Assembly (NCBI GenBank): GCA_051453625.1
Contig: JBOZIK010000001.1
Coordinates: 66,787,782 to 66,851,781 of the forward strand
DNA from: Welwitschia mirabilis
Taxonomy: Eukaryota > Gnetophyta > Gnetopsida > Welwitschiales
Direction of reading: 5' to 3'
DNA: 64,000 nucleotides
The translations under genes and the position numbers were made by a program. The notes beneath the pieces were generated by a model, which was not told the origin of the DNA, did no database searches, and saw only the letters and a list, made by a program, of their open reading frames with translations. This document shows, piece by piece, positions 46,625 to 59,040 of the stretch; position 1 is the stretch's first letter, and each line of letters starts with the position of its first letter.

Positions 46625-47689
46625 GGATTCCCTTTATTTTCCAAAGGTTTAATAAATTTTCTTGTTGAAAAATAGAGATGAAAGTAATTTCTAGGTTCTC
46701 ATCTAATCCATGTCTTATAAAAAGACATAGTTTTACTTTAAAATGATATATGTTAAGATAGATCTTNNNNNNNNNNNNNNNNNNNNNNNNNNNNNNNNNN
46801 NNNNNNNNNNNNNNNNNNNNNNNNNNNNNNNNNNNNNNNNNNNNNNNNNNNNNNNNNNNNNNNNNNNNNNNNNNNNNNNNNNNNNNNNNNNNNNNNNNNN
46901 NNNNNNNNNNNNNNNNNNNNNNNNNNNNNNNNNNNNNNNNNNNNNNNNNNNNNNNNNNNNNNNNNNNNNNNNNNNNNNNNNNNNNNNNNNNNNNNNNNNN
47001 NNNNNNNNNNNNNNNNNNNNNNNNNNNNNNNNNNNNNNNNNNNNNNNNNNNNNNNNNNNNNNNNNNNNNNNNNNNNNNNNNNNNNNNNNNNNNNNNNNNN
47101 NNNNNNNNNNNNNNNNNNNNNNNNNNNNNNNNNNNNNNNNNNNNNNNNNNNNNNNNNNNNNNNNNNNNNNNNNNNNNNNNNNNNNNNNNNNNNNNNNNNN
47201 NNNNNNNNNNNNNNNNNNNNNNNNNNNNNNNNNNNNNNNNNNNNNNNNNNNNNNNNNNNNNNNNNNNNNNNNNNNNNNNNNNNNNNNNNNNNNNNNNNNN
47301 NNNNNNNNNNNNNNNNNNNNNNNNNNNNNNNNNNNNNNNNNNNNNNCTTTATTCTTTACTGACTTTATAAAAAAACTAATGCCATCATCTGTCTCACTAC
47401 CACTACTATTACTTTCCATTATTTTGCATATTATGCAAAGTAGAATGTCTAATAAGCTAGAATATTTCATTATAGAAGTTTTATTTTAAAATAATTTTTC
47501 TCATAATACATACTTGTTTACTAAGAAATGATTGAAGGAAAAGAATTGGGTACTTCTTATTCAAGAAAGAAGAAAATCTATTTTCCAAATGAGGTAAATT
47601 AATCTTAAAAAATTTTGTATGTTGTCCAAAATGAAGATTCTATAAAAGAAAGGGTAAAACAAAGGAGTAAAATATAAGTAAATGCTTAG
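46625..47689. other. Inter-element stretch with 580-N gap
   Basis: 46767-47346 is N. To its right, the minus-strand start of an open frame (MESNSSGSETDDGISFFIKS, near 47425-47350) is Ser/Asp-rich and runs into the gap. I do not recognise it. Confidence 0.4.
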
Positions 47690-49255
47690 AATCATGTTGC
47701 AAGTCAAATTAATGGTATTTAACATCATGTTTAAAGTATGTTTAGGTCTATTTGCATAGGTTTTTAATTAATTAGGAGCAAAAGTTAAGTATCCATCATG
47801 ATGAACAATAAAGAACAATTTCTCAACAATTTTAATTATTTATGAATGACTTTTGTAATATATTCTAAACTCCTTAAATTATCTAGAGCATTATGAATCT
47901 AGTTCAGAGTGATGATAATGATCAAAAGGGCTAAAAAAAATAAAGAGTGTTATTCACCTGGTCATTTAAATAACACTCAATGGACAGCTAATAGGATCAT
48001 AAATATAAAAATCAAGTTTCTACTAATAGTTATCCATCCTATTATGTAAGTGATACTTTAAAGGATGACAATCATTAAAGAAGTCAAATCACATTTTAAG
48101 ATAAGTCCGAAAGCTGATAGAGGATACCATCAAATTCAAAGCCATGATTAAATTTAAGATAATATCTGATCTTAATTAATATACTTGAAAAAGGTGAAGA
48201 AATATTAATTCCAATAATAGAAAGCTTCATATGCCAATAGGAAAGTCAATTATGATATAAATAAGTATAAGATACTTTAGATGATCTACCATCACTTGAT
48301 CATCTGAATGAGACCTAGGATCACTAGCAGGAATAAATGACATAGAGCTTATAAATTTACAACTAATAATCATATCCATCTATTCATCTAGAAGATACTA
48401 AGGATGATGCCACATGGATGATACTCAATCATTCCACCAAGAAGGCACATGGAATACAATAAATAATTAGAAAAGAAGATTAACTATCATTTAGCCTATC
48501 ATTTAGATGATACCAAATTGAACAATAGTCATAATGAATGTAAACTAGACTCTATCAGTTATGAAATCATTGATATGATGGTCTCTAGTCTAGTATGATT
48601 CTTTATTAATCTTAATCATTAATCCAAAGCAGTAAATAACCCCTTTAGATACCTTATTTCTTGTCTTTGGTGCATTAAAATTACTTATGACATTAAGGCA
48701 CTTTGGAAAAAAGATTTATTTTAGTTGCAAATAAGGACATCTCTTAGTGTTGGATTGTCTCTTCTTCATTTAGGAGTTCTTGATTTATACGAGGATCTAT
48801 ACATTTTGATTAATAAGATATTAGTTGAAGTGTTCTTTTAAATTACTTTCTAAACTTCCCTGTAGTTTATTTTAATTACAATTAAGTGATCATTATTTAT
48901 AATTGATATAGATTATGAGGGCCAATATGGATGACAACAAGTTGATGCATTTGATTAGAAACTACATCTAGGCTTGTATCTCATCTTTGAATTTCGAATT
49001 AATTTGTTGCATCATTGCATTTTCATTAATTTATCATTCTTAAGTTAGAATAGGAAATCGTTTTATTTTTTCTCCTTTTAATTAAAGTAATCTTCTAATT
49101 TCCTATTTATAATTCCTCTATAGAGTTTAACATTCAGGTTAACTCTCATATACTAGTGTGTTTTGTATGAATTTTATTAAGATCTATAGGAATTAAAGCT
49201 AAAGGATCCATTAGAAGAAAATACTAGATTTATCAAATGATTTACACCCCATCAT
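47690..49255 (+). mobile_element. LTR E, solo-like relative of LTRs A-D
   Basis: Shares ordered landmarks with LTR A: a 'ggtctatttgcataggttttt' type start region (near 47745), palindromic GTCATC/GATGAC phrases (48005-48075, 48300-48320, 48380-48420, 48490-48520), 'catctcttagtgttggattg' (48738), and an end 'catatactagtgtgttt ... tttacaccccatcatagca'. No primer-binding site follows and no interior is attached, so a solo LTR is likely. The left boundary is uncertain. Confidence 0.5.
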
Positions 49256-49630
49256 AGCACTCTTCAAATATGGTAAGAGCAAAAATTTCTAATACTCTTA
49301 TGAAAATTTTAAAACCACATTCTTTACACAATAATGATTATCATTGTTATTATTTTAAAAATATTTTAATAAATATTAAGGATAAGTTAGTGATAGGATG
49401 TGATGTTAACATCCTATTTTTATAGCTTAAATCTATCTTGATTCCATTTCATTTATTCTTTCAACTTTCTGAGAGATTTTTTTCAAACGAATCTCTTGAT
49501 TTACTCTTTTTCATTCTTGGCTATACTAATCTATCTTTAATAGGTCTTGACCTTATGACAACTTAATTTACATAATATAGTTTTTTGTGAGATATCTTAA
49601 AAAATATTCATGCATTCAGTATTTATCTCA
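49256..49630 (+). mobile_element. Proposed short 5' LTR of copia element 2
   Basis: Inferred only because it lies directly before a primer-binding site. TGATGTTAACATCC near 49400 is a possible LTR start. No partner LTR is present. Confidence 0.3.
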
Positions 49631-49632
49631 AT

Positions 49633-49645
49633 TGGTAATAAAGCC
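49633..49645 (+). other. Primer-binding site of copia element 2
   Basis: TGGTAATAAAGCC followed by aaggtt: an initiator-Met type site with two changes, at the expected distance upstream of gag. Confidence 0.75.
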
Positions 49646-49664
49646 AAGGTTGTTCTATTAAAGT

Positions 49665-50515
49665 TTCAATAGTTGCAATGGCATAAGAAAATAATGCTAG
49701 CACTTTTGTGTCTATGTTCATGTATTCTCCTTACTTTAAAGAAGAAAATTATGATTATTAAACAATCATGATGAAGATATTCTTGATGTTCCAAAATCTC
49801 TAGAGTTTAATGTTTATTGGAATTAATCACATAATAGATCTAGTAACTCCTACAATTATAGAGCATCCTTCATACTCTAAACAATCATAAGAAACACAAT
49901 ATTTTTAAATACTACAAATTACATATGCTCAAAAGAATCTTGATCAACTCTTAAGACCAAGCACAAAGGATTAAATAAAGTAAGGAAGATGAGATTGCAA
50001 ATTATTATGAGAGAATATGAGATTCTTATCATGAAAGATTCTAAATATGTTAAGCATTACATCAATCATATTCAAGAGATTATGAATGATCTACAAACTT
50101 GTGGAGAAAATATCAAAGAATCAAAGATCATAGAAAAGATTCTTCAAATATTCATAAGGCACTTTGATCCTATCATATATGTAATAGAAGAGAGTAAGTA
50201 TATTAATCAATTCATAATGGTTAAGCTCATTAGAAGTTTTAAAGCCTTTAAGTAAATAAATTGTTGTAAGAAGAATACACAAAAAATGATTTTCAAATCT
50301 AGAAAAGCACAAGGAGATCTTCATGCAAAAATTTACATTAACAACAATCATGATCAAAGAAATTCTATTCATGGTTTTCAAAATTATCATGATCAAGAAC
50401 AAGATCAAGAATGTGTTAAATCTAGATCATATTCAATTAAATCTAAACAATTTTATAAATATTACAAAAGAGAACACCATACAAAATCAAATTTCTAGTT
50501 GAAGCAAAGACATTA
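49665..50515 (+). pseudogene. gag remnant of copia element 2
   Basis: Structural protein of a plus-strand Ty1-copia element. N-terminal YFKEENYDY-stop-TIMMKIF (near 49735), then an 88-codon open stretch (49989-50255) with REYEILIMKDSKYVKHYINH, IQEIMNDLQTCGENIKESKI and IEKILQIFIRHFDPIIYVIE, the UBN2-type gag core of plant copia. A second frame (50286-50498) holds the nucleocapsid remnant QFYKYYKREHHTKSNF, a CX2CX4HX4C knuckle in which the three Cys have become Phe/Tyr/Phe and the His remains. The reverse-strand frame at 50121-50408 is a shadow. Confidence 0.85.
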
Positions 50516-50619
50516 GAACAAAGAAGCTACACATTATATTAAATAAGAAGAATAAAATCATGAAGAACATTTCTTCATGAAGGAGTTTAAAAATAAAATC
50601 TTCTCTCTTACATCTAATG

Positions 50620-51125
50620 AATGATCTTCAGCAAACTCATATGGTATTTGATGTATGAATATTAATCATAGTTATCATATGATCGTAACAGGTCCCTACT
50701 ATTTAATCTACATAGATATTAAGAATAAGTAATAATTGGAATAGGTGTAAAGGTGATCATCATCAAAATTAAATCATGGATATTTATACAAATATACGTA
50801 GATAATATACCATTTGTAATATTTATTTTATTCCTAATTTGAAGAAGAATCTATTAAGTGTTGAGCAACTTTGTTCTAAAGGATACAGAGTAAGGTTTAT
50901 TAATGGATTTTGCAAAATTATTAAAAATGATGATAAATAAATCACATTAATTCCTATGAGTTAGAAGAAAATGTAGGAGTTAGAGATAAAAAATTATATC
51001 AACTATCTAATGATAATGAAATTAGATCCATGGCTTTGGCATCTTATATTAAGACATTTTAACTTAAGATCTATGAATATAATGAAAAAAGGAATCTTGT
51101 ATGAGGTAAGTTTTAATTTTATTTT
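50620..51125 (+). pseudogene. Protease and GAG_pre-integrase remnant of copia element 2
   Basis: The protease start is badly decayed (MVFDV near 50640). Next come IYFIPNLKKNLLSVEQLCSK and GYRVRFINGFCKIIKNDD (50820-50935), the copia protease C-terminus and connector, and WLWHLILRHFNLRSMNIM (near 51030-51085), the pre-integrase His pair region. Stops intervene. Confidence 0.82.
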
Positions 51126-51189
51126 TCTAATTCAATAAATTATTAAGCTATATAAAAGAGAAAGATATTTCCACTTCTAAATCTTAGAA

Positions 51190-51560
51190 CAAATCTAAAA
51201 ATTATCTAGATCTTGTGCATATAAATCTAGTGGTCCAATGCAAATAATGATTTTTGAAAAAAGTTAATATTTGTATGTAATAATTGATGTTTACTCTAAA
51301 ATGTCATGGGGTTATTTCCTTTAGAATAAAGATCAAACTTTAAAATACTTTAAATTATTTAAGAATATGATAGAATCAAAAAGAAAAATACTTTAAAGAA
51401 AATTAGAAGTAATCCAGGAAGGAAATTTACCTCAAATTATTTTAAGAAATTTTATAAATATAATGGTATTATTCATTAAACTACTGCAACATATACTCCA
51501 CAACAAAAGGGAGTAGTAGAGAGGAAAAATAAAATAATCATAACTATGTTTAGATCAAAG
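51190..51560 (+). pseudogene. Integrase remnant of copia element 2
   Basis: Core remnants: YVIIDVYSKMSWGYFL (first catalytic Asp, near 51265-51320), a decayed central segment, then NGIIH and TYTPQQKGVVERKNKIIITM (51490-51545), the highly conserved copia G-V-x-E-R-K-N segment with its Glu kept. Frameshifts lie near 51390 and 51560. Confidence 0.85.
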
Positions 51561-52220
51561 TAGCTTAAATAATCTATTCTAGAATGAATCATGTGCATAT
51601 ATTAAATCAAGTACCTTCCAAAAGTCTGGAAAACATAGAACTATATTACTTATGATATGGAATAAAGCCAAACATTTTTAACTTAAAAATATTTGGCTCA
51701 CTTTGATATGTAAGGGTACCTAATCAATATCATCAATAATTAATGAAAAAACTCAAGTTTTTAATTTTTTTAAGGATATGATTTTATTTCTAAAGATTTT
51801 TGTTACTTTAACCTAGCATAGTAAAAATTATCAACTTCAAGGGATGTAATTTTTGTAGAAGATAATATGTCCAATGTTTCATCTATTATTAAAAATTATT
51901 ATATATTATCCTCTTTACCATAGCAAAAATTATCAACTTCAAGAGATGTAATTTTTATATAAGATAATATGTCTAATGTTTCATCTATTATTAAAAATTA
52001 TTATATATTATCCTCTTCACTAATATCTCCTTCTTCTACTACTCATTCCTCTGCGCTAGATTTAAATTTTATGATTAATCCCATCTCTACTGTTTCCTTT
52101 ATCTTCTCTACTCCTTTCTTAAATATCTATTCTCATTCTCATTCTTTATCCTTAAGTACCCTCATACTTGGTACCTATCCTAATTTTGCACATCATAAGC
52201 ATGCTCTTAATTTCTAATAT
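51561..52220 (+). pseudogene. Post-integrase linker of copia element 2
   Basis: KLSTSRDVIFVEDN matches the segment that ends the copia integrase region (S-R-D-V-x-F). It is present twice because of a 102-bp tandem duplication. A Ser/Pro/Thr/His-rich stretch follows in the 82-codon open frame 51969-52217 (SPSSTTHSSALDL). No RT follows, so the element is 3'-truncated. Confidence 0.7.
51821..52024. repeat. 102-bp tandem duplication
   Basis: Two head-to-tail near copies (offset 102 bp, for example tatcaacttcaa at 51829 and 51931) with no gap between them, so this one is a real local duplication, unlike the gap-flank pairs. Confidence 0.88.
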
Positions 52221-52224
52221 AACT

Positions 52225-52600
52225 ATCCTATTCTTCCCTTAAGTATACTCATTTGATCCCTATTTTCTAATCAAATGGATTCTTCTATTTACTTTATTTC
52301 CTTTCCTCTTTTTTTTTCCCTATACAACCTCACTCCCATTCCCTTTCTTTTCATACATTTCCTTCTTTCCCTACTTCATTAGTTTCATCATTCTATTTTC
52401 TTCTCCTTTTTCCTCAGTCTAAGATCCTACATTTTTACAGGGATTTTTTTAACTGAATCATCTCCTTTCTTCTAATTCCACACCCTTTATCTCCCCTTCT
52501 TACACTCATCATTCTTCCTTTCCCTCCTACTCTCTATTCCTTTTCTAATCCACTACCCTTTCTCCTATCGTTATGGGCTCCTTTGGTATCTATAATGACA
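52225..52600. repeat. Pyrimidine-rich (C/T) stretch
   Basis: The plus strand is dominated by T and C (runs such as ttcctttccctcctactctc) in an otherwise A/T-balanced region. It may be the decayed Ser/Pro/Phe-coding linker of copia element 2 or an independent low-complexity tract. Confidence 0.7.
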
Positions 52601-55600
52601 TACCTTTCATCATGGTATCTCCACACTTTATTTACATCCTACATGAGCTACCAACATCTACCATTGAGTGGTGACCACCCACACTCGTAGACGCTAGACA
52701 CTACCTTTTTAAGATAACTTACTCAATCCATGTATGTAGCATAATTTATTATAAATAAGATCAAAAATCTTATTTGCTTTTTCTTGGCTAACTTTAACAT
52801 TAATAGGTCATGATACCATTTAAGAGCTGAGTCTTCTCCTCTTACCTCACTTAAGTGACTTACCTACAATAGTCCATTTAGTGCTTTCTCTCTTAAAACA
52901 TCATAGTTATAGTTTAGTTTCTCATATGGTAAGAAACCTATTTTTCATTGATTCTTTCATGATTTTTTCTATTTGTAGCTAATGTTGTCCATGTAGTATC
53001 TATCATAGATCACACCCACCTTGAACCTATGTTTTCTCTCTCTAGTATCTACATTCAATTACCTTGTTACAATATGCACATTATTCAAACATCCACTAAA
53101 ATAAAAACTATAGCTATAATAAATCCTATGACTTACCCATTTTGGCTTTTCTTCTTTCACTATTAGTACACATTTCCTTTAACTAATGGTGACACTACCT
53201 ATAAGTGTTATGTCATGTGTCTTCCACGTGATCATCATTATTATGCAACATTTTGTAATGATACCAAAATATATTCATGTATAATAGTAAACTAGATTTA
53301 TCTAGATAATAATGTAGTATTATTTTTTATAGGGATATATGTGGTAATTTAATTAAAATAAATACAATTATTTTATCCTATAATGAAAATTAAACAAAAT
53401 GAAAAACCAAAAGTTGAGAACTTTTAAGTAATTCTCACTTGGCAATGTATGAGAATGAAGTGCTTAAAGATCTAACTAATTTATCCTTTCCTCCACCTTC
53501 ATTCTAATGAGGTCTATATTTCTAAAATACAACTAAAATCATTGAATCATTAAGGCTTGTAATAAAGGCTTAATCTCATCCACAATATAAGTGTTGTTGA
53601 ATTATTTAGTTCTCCTAATCCTTCATAGCCCTTCATAAGTGTGGAAAGTAGAGTCAAAGATGCATGAAATCCATTAAATGATAGTGACTATGATAATTTA
53701 CTAGTAGTCACAAACAACTCATCTAGTATAAAAGAACTTGATAATAAATAGGTTAAACTAAAGATTACTGATATTAAATGAATGATCACTAATAATAAAA
53801 TAATGAAAACTACTTAAGAACTAGTCTTACCTAAAGATTTCTAATACTAAGGGAATTGTACATTAATTGTAAAATATAAAAAATCAATTTTTGTATTAAA
53901 ATCTAAAAAGTATACATTACATCAAATGGAGAGAGGTGATATGAGTGGACTCCTCACCTAGTCTTGGAATAATCCACTCCAAAGAAATTTTAGTAAAACA
54001 CCATAACATCCTAGTACTTCAAGTCTTTTTCATGCTTGACCAACTAAGAGATCCCTAACAATATAGGCTCAAATCCATTTTATAGATGAGGTAAGGCTTA
54101 GAGAGCTCTATCATAATTGCGTAGATGAGCAGTTAGTGGAAAGTTACATAAGAAATGCTACATTGGGATTGTTACATAAGGAGAAAGTTATAATGTCTGT
54201 TAAGTAGCCATAAAGAAGGATTATTTATCTTCTTATTGGAGCATGGTAATGACATGTCTTTTAACTATTGATGACATTACCAACAAACACTATTTTATGT
54301 GTAATTTACATGATCATCCTCATTATACTACATGTTATAGCGATGTATCATATTTTACTTCTATCACATATCATCAAGTGTGAATAATTATTCTGGATCA
54401 ACTTCTAACTTAGACCATAAGTTAATGATGATGAACTCACTAAATTAATACAAAAATATGAGTTTTAACATGTTTTAGATTAGAATTTCAATAGTGCTAG
54501 TAGTCCTAGACAACTATTCTAGCATTTTGTATTAGAATGTCTTCATGTTTTTTAGTGTTCTCCAAAATCCAATAATAAAAATACTAATGGTAGGAAAAAG
54601 CTCATATTTTCATGAAAACATGGAAAAAAGATAAAATAAATCATATTATTAAAAAAAATCCAATGAATTAAATATCTTTTCCTATGCAAAATTGATCAAT
54701 TATACTTGTGAGTAATGTCAATTTTCATATGTAAATACACCCCCTAACCATACCTTTTATAGTCTCTTAGCAAAATGTTGATAAAGAAATGGTGAAAATG
54801 GAAACATTATCTAAGTAAAAATGGTTAAGTATTAAAATGATATCATTTTTAAAAAAAAAATTAACTAATTTTTAACAAGTAAGCAATCAAAATTAAAAAT
54901 AAATTCTATAAAACCTAAGGTCATACACCCCAATCAAAACTAAAATTTGTCCTTAAAGTTAAAGAGATAAAAAACTTGATACAAAGCTTTTGAGAAAAAA
55001 TCATTTAGCAAATGATATTGATGCAGTATTTNNNNNNNNNNNNNNNNNNNNNNNNNNNNNNNNNNNNNNNNNNNNNNNNNNNNNNNNNNNNNNNNNNNNN
55101 NNNNNNNNNNNNNNNNNNNNNNNNNNNNNNNTTCTATAAAACCTAAGGTCATACACCCAATCAAAACTAAAATTTGTCCTTAAAGTTAAAGAGATAAAAA
55201 ATTTGATATAATTCTTTTGAGAAAAAATCATTTAGCAAATGATATTAATGCAAGTATTTAGAAAACTCCATAATGTAAAATAATGGAAAACTAAAACATA
55301 ACACGATATTGAAAAATGCATCATCAACAAGTTTAAATGATAGTATATCTAAGTTAATAGTCACGTTTATTGAAAATTTCATATATTTTTCTCTAAATTT
55401 TAAATTTGTTATAATATGAAACAAATAAGAAATCCTATAATTAAATGTGCAAGCAATTAAAAATCAGTTAAGCAAATATTCAAGTACATAATTTAAAGAA
55501 AGTAAATAAAAACATATCTCCAAATCCCTCTTTTTTAATTCCAATTGTTACCTTTATCCATAGTCATACTTTGTTTCTTATTTCAAGAATTTAGATCAAA

Positions 55601-56829
55601 TCAGACATCCAATGTTATGGAATCTTCTTCAAACAACATTAAGCATGTTGATGTATGAAGGATTAAATGATGCATTACCAAAAGTGTCTATAGCCCTGAT
55701 GTAATTAAACATGTCATAAAATAAATCATTAAAGCTACATTTATATTGAGCATCTATAGCCCTAATGTAGTTAAATAAACTTAATTTTAATTAATCATTA
55801 TGTAATGTGTTCTTTAGATATGAGAAATTTCATTTTATTTTAATTACTTCTTCTGATATTCAACTAATTTTGATGCACATAAAAGGGATTATTATCTCAT
55901 TAGTCTAACTAAGAGAAATCTTGTTTTTTAAAATTCTTTGAAAACATAAAGTATGACATGAAAGTAAGTTCCACCTTTATTTAATCACATTTTTTAATTA
56001 AGAGATCTTAAGTAAAACTAACTTTATCAAGTTAACTTAAAGATAAGTAAAATCTTTTCTTAAAAAAAACTACAAGTAAGCTTAAATTTTATATAATTTG
56101 TAATAATAAAGTGATCACTTATTATTAGCTTATTTCATTAAGGGCCATCAACTAGGATCATCTAATCTTAAAAACGTATAGATAGATGCAATGGGAGGAT
56201 GGCTAATGGACTTTATTAGGTGATACCAAGTGGACAGGATGGGTAATGGAGGTTGAGGTAATAGTGGTTTATTCAATTCCATTAGTCAAAATTATTGTTT
56301 TCTTGAAAATATTTAAGATAGTGATTATATAAATGATAATGATTAAGCAGTTTAAGATGGAAAGGGCATGAAGCACAATTTTTTTAGCATTTTTAAGTTT
56401 TTCAATCCTAAGTATATCCTTAAAGGAAAATCTACACTAAAAGAAAAATATAATTTAGGAGCACACAATGAAACTAAAAATTTTCCAAGGGATTTTCCAA
56501 GGTAATACAAGTATGAGGGCTTAAGATGATGAATGTAAGGTTTGGATGATAAAACAAAATTATGCATAGCATTTAAATATTAGAGAGGATCCTTGTAAAT
56601 ATTTATACATGAATCTATAAAAATTGAAAGAACATCAAAGCTAGTAAAAATTTATGCATTCAAAATTAGAAATTATCTAACTCTTAGTCTATTTATGTTG
56701 ACTTAATGACTTATTCAAGATAGTATTTTAAGGTGAAGATAAGGATGTGTTAAAAACCATTAGAGAAGATAAATGATGATCAAGAAGTGTATAAAAAAAT
56801 GGTTTAAATATTAAAGAGGATCTATCTCC
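52601..56829. other. Unassigned stretch with minor repeats
   Basis: No domain recognised. A roughly 110-bp segment near 53165-53275 recurs, diverged, near 54245-54355. A 'catctatagccctaatgtagttaaa' type phrase occurs twice (near 55687 and 55751). The minus-strand 71-codon frame 56352-56567 has no family signature. A gap-flank duplicate lies at 54904-55259. Confidence 0.5.
54904..55259. repeat. Gap-flank duplicate pair 22
   Basis: 54904-55031 and 55132-55259 (128 bp each) around 100 N. Confidence 0.9.
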
Positions 56830-56854
56830 CTTATTGTGGAATACTATAAAAGAT

Positions 56855-57770
56855 TTATTACTAATTTTGGTAAAATTGGTAAATCATTAAGTAATCTTTT
56901 ACAAAACGATGTACCCTATGAATGGATCCAAGAATGTCATAAAACTTTTTAAATTCTTAAAAATAAGTTAGTTGAAGTCCCTGTTTTATAAAAACTAGAT
57001 GGGGATAAAACCTTCCACATTATGACTTATGTTTTATAATATGCTATTAGCATTGTTTTGGAATAGAAGGATGATGTCTGTAAATCCTATACTATTGCTT
57101 ACATAAGTAAAAATCTCAATTCTACATAATAAAACTACACATTTATAGAAAATAAGATGCCAGCTATAGTGGTATCCTTAGATAAGTTTAGGCATTATAT
57201 CTTGGGTTTTGAAGTAAAGGTTCACATGGATTATAGTTTCATATGGTTTCTAATGAATAAGAAAGAAGCAAATTCTCGAATTATAAGATGGATACTTNNN
57301 NNNNNNNNNNNNNNNNNNNNNNNNNNNNNNNNNNNNNNNNNNNNNNNNNNNNNNNNNNNNNNNNNNNNNNNNNNNNNNNNNNNNNNNNNNNNNNNNNTTA
57401 TAATATGCTATTAGCATTGTTTTGGAATAGAAGGATGATGTCTGTAAACCCTATGCTATTGCTTACATAAGTAAAAATATCAATTCTACATAACAAAATT
57501 ACACATTTATAGAAAAGAAGATGCCAGCTATAGTGGTATCCTTAGATAAGTTTAGCATTATATCTTGGGTTATGAAGTAAAGGTTCACATGGATTATAGT
57601 GCCATATGGTTTCTAATGAATAAGAAAGAAGCAAATTCTCAAATTATAAGATGGATACTTTTACTGTAGGAATTTCACCTAAAAATAATAGATAAGAATA
57701 GAATAAATAATGTAGTGGTTGATCACCTATTTAGGCTAGAAGTCCATAAAGAGGCTAACCAAATAAACAC
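56855..57770 (+). pseudogene. Ty3 RNase H remnant, Athila/Tat-like
   Basis: The RT-RNase H junction reads YYKRFITNFGKIGKSLSNLL and PYEWIQECHKTF. RNase H follows: FHIMTYVL (catalytic Asp lost), CKSYTIAYISKNLNST, IENKMPAIVVSLDKFRHYIL (catalytic Glu region altered), HMDYSFIWFLMNKKEANSRI and IRWIL (Asp of H-x-D kept). The second contig copy continues into LKIIDKNRINNVVVDHLFRL. The terminal A/V-D-H-L-x-R-L variant, rather than A-D-A-L-S-R, is characteristic of the Athila/Tat branch. No upstream RT palm is present. Confidence 0.85.
57034..57660. repeat. Gap-flank duplicate pair 23
   Basis: 57034-57297 and 57398-57660 (264 and 263 bp) around 100 N, within RNase H. Confidence 0.9.
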
Positions 57771-59040
57771 TTAAAATTATTTTTTTAATGATTGTTTACC
57801 AAGTTTGTAAAAAGCACCCTGGTTTGCAAAAATTAATAACTTTTTAATGAGTAAGAAGCTACCTTCTTACTTAAACTATTATGAGAAGAAAAGGTTGTTG
57901 AGAGAAGTAAAAGATTATATATGAGAGAAAAAGATCCTCTTAAAATTTTGTAAGGATGATGTCATCAAAAGATGTACTAGAGAGTATGATCAGAAGTAAC
58001 TTCTAAAAACTTTTCATGTAGAATAAAAAAAAGGAGGGGGAGGGGGAGGGGGATCATTATGAAGGAAAAATTACAGTCATAAAAATCTTGAATGTAGGGT
58101 ATTATTAGCCTTCTCTATTGAAGATTCTTTTAAATACATAAAAGGATGTGGCAAGTGTCAAAGAGAGGGAGCATGATCTAAGGTGATGTAAATGCCCTAA
58201 CAATGGATTCAAGACTTAGAGCCCTTTCATATCTAGGAAATAAATTTCATTAGATCTATTAATTCAAAATTATTTGAAAAAGAATACATTCTGGTATTTG
58301 TGAATTATTTGACTAAATGGGCTGAAGTTGAGGCTATTCTAGGAATTTTATATCGAATATAAAAACTAATTTTACTAGTTAAGCTTTTAAAATGTTTTTT
58401 GTCTAAGGATGAAGTACATTATAAACTCTATTCTACTTATCATCCCCAATATAATGATCAAGATAAGGTTACATATAGGGAGTTAAACTTAACTAAAATG
58501 GTAAACACCAAAATAATAGATTGGGAATATAAACATATGGGAATATAAACTTACTAAAGCATTATGGACCTATAGGATAACTTGGAAAAATAGTACTGAT
58601 TTAATACCTTATGAATTAGTTTATGTTAAAAACATAATCTTACCTATTAGATTAAGAATAATGTCTTATAAGTTGGCTAAATAATTAAATCATTATTTGG
58701 ATGAAGCTAAAAATGAATGGATCTAAAACATGAATAAATCAGACGATGATAGAAGAGAAGCCCTAATAGGAAAGGAGTTAATCCAAAAATAAGTAAAAGA
58801 ATGACATGAGCATAATGTTCATAAAACTAATTTAAAAATTAGGGATAAATTCTTGTTTTCTTATCCTAAATACATATCTTATAAACAAAGTGTACTAAAA
58901 AATGGATTGGACCATATTATTTAATGAAAATTTTACCTAATGAAGAAATGGAAGTATTTAATAAGGAAAATAAGAACGTGCATCAAGACTCATATAGAAA
59001 GCATTTACTTTTAGAGGAGATGGAATAAACTTATATTGTG
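57771..59040 (+). pseudogene. Ty3 integrase remnant, Athila/Tat-like
   Basis: APWFAKINNFLMSKKLPSYL (57820-57875) and RLLREVKDYI start the pre-integrase segment typical of Athila/Tat pol. The zinc region follows (CGKCQREGA near 58150-58175, both Cys kept), then the core with INFIRSINSKLFEKEYILVF and VNYLTKWAEVEAI (first Asp decayed). HPQYNDQDKVTYRELNLTKM follows near 58440-58500, then LIPYELVYVKNIILPIRLR, LDEAKNEWI and NVHKTNLKIRDKFLFSYPKY. A large part of the core between about 58350 and 58400 is missing. Stops are frequent. Confidence 0.83.
58033..58052 (+). repeat. G-rich tract GGA(GGGGGA)2GGGGG
   Basis: Three runs of five G and one of two G separated by single A, inside the integrase remnant of an otherwise G-poor region. 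Capable in principle of forming a G-quadruplex. Confidence 0.9.

Noticed and set aside
46733-47489. Frames of about 245 codons on both strands
   Set aside because: Mostly the 580-N gap. Only the Ser/Asp-rich minus-strand start near 47350-47425 is real sequence.
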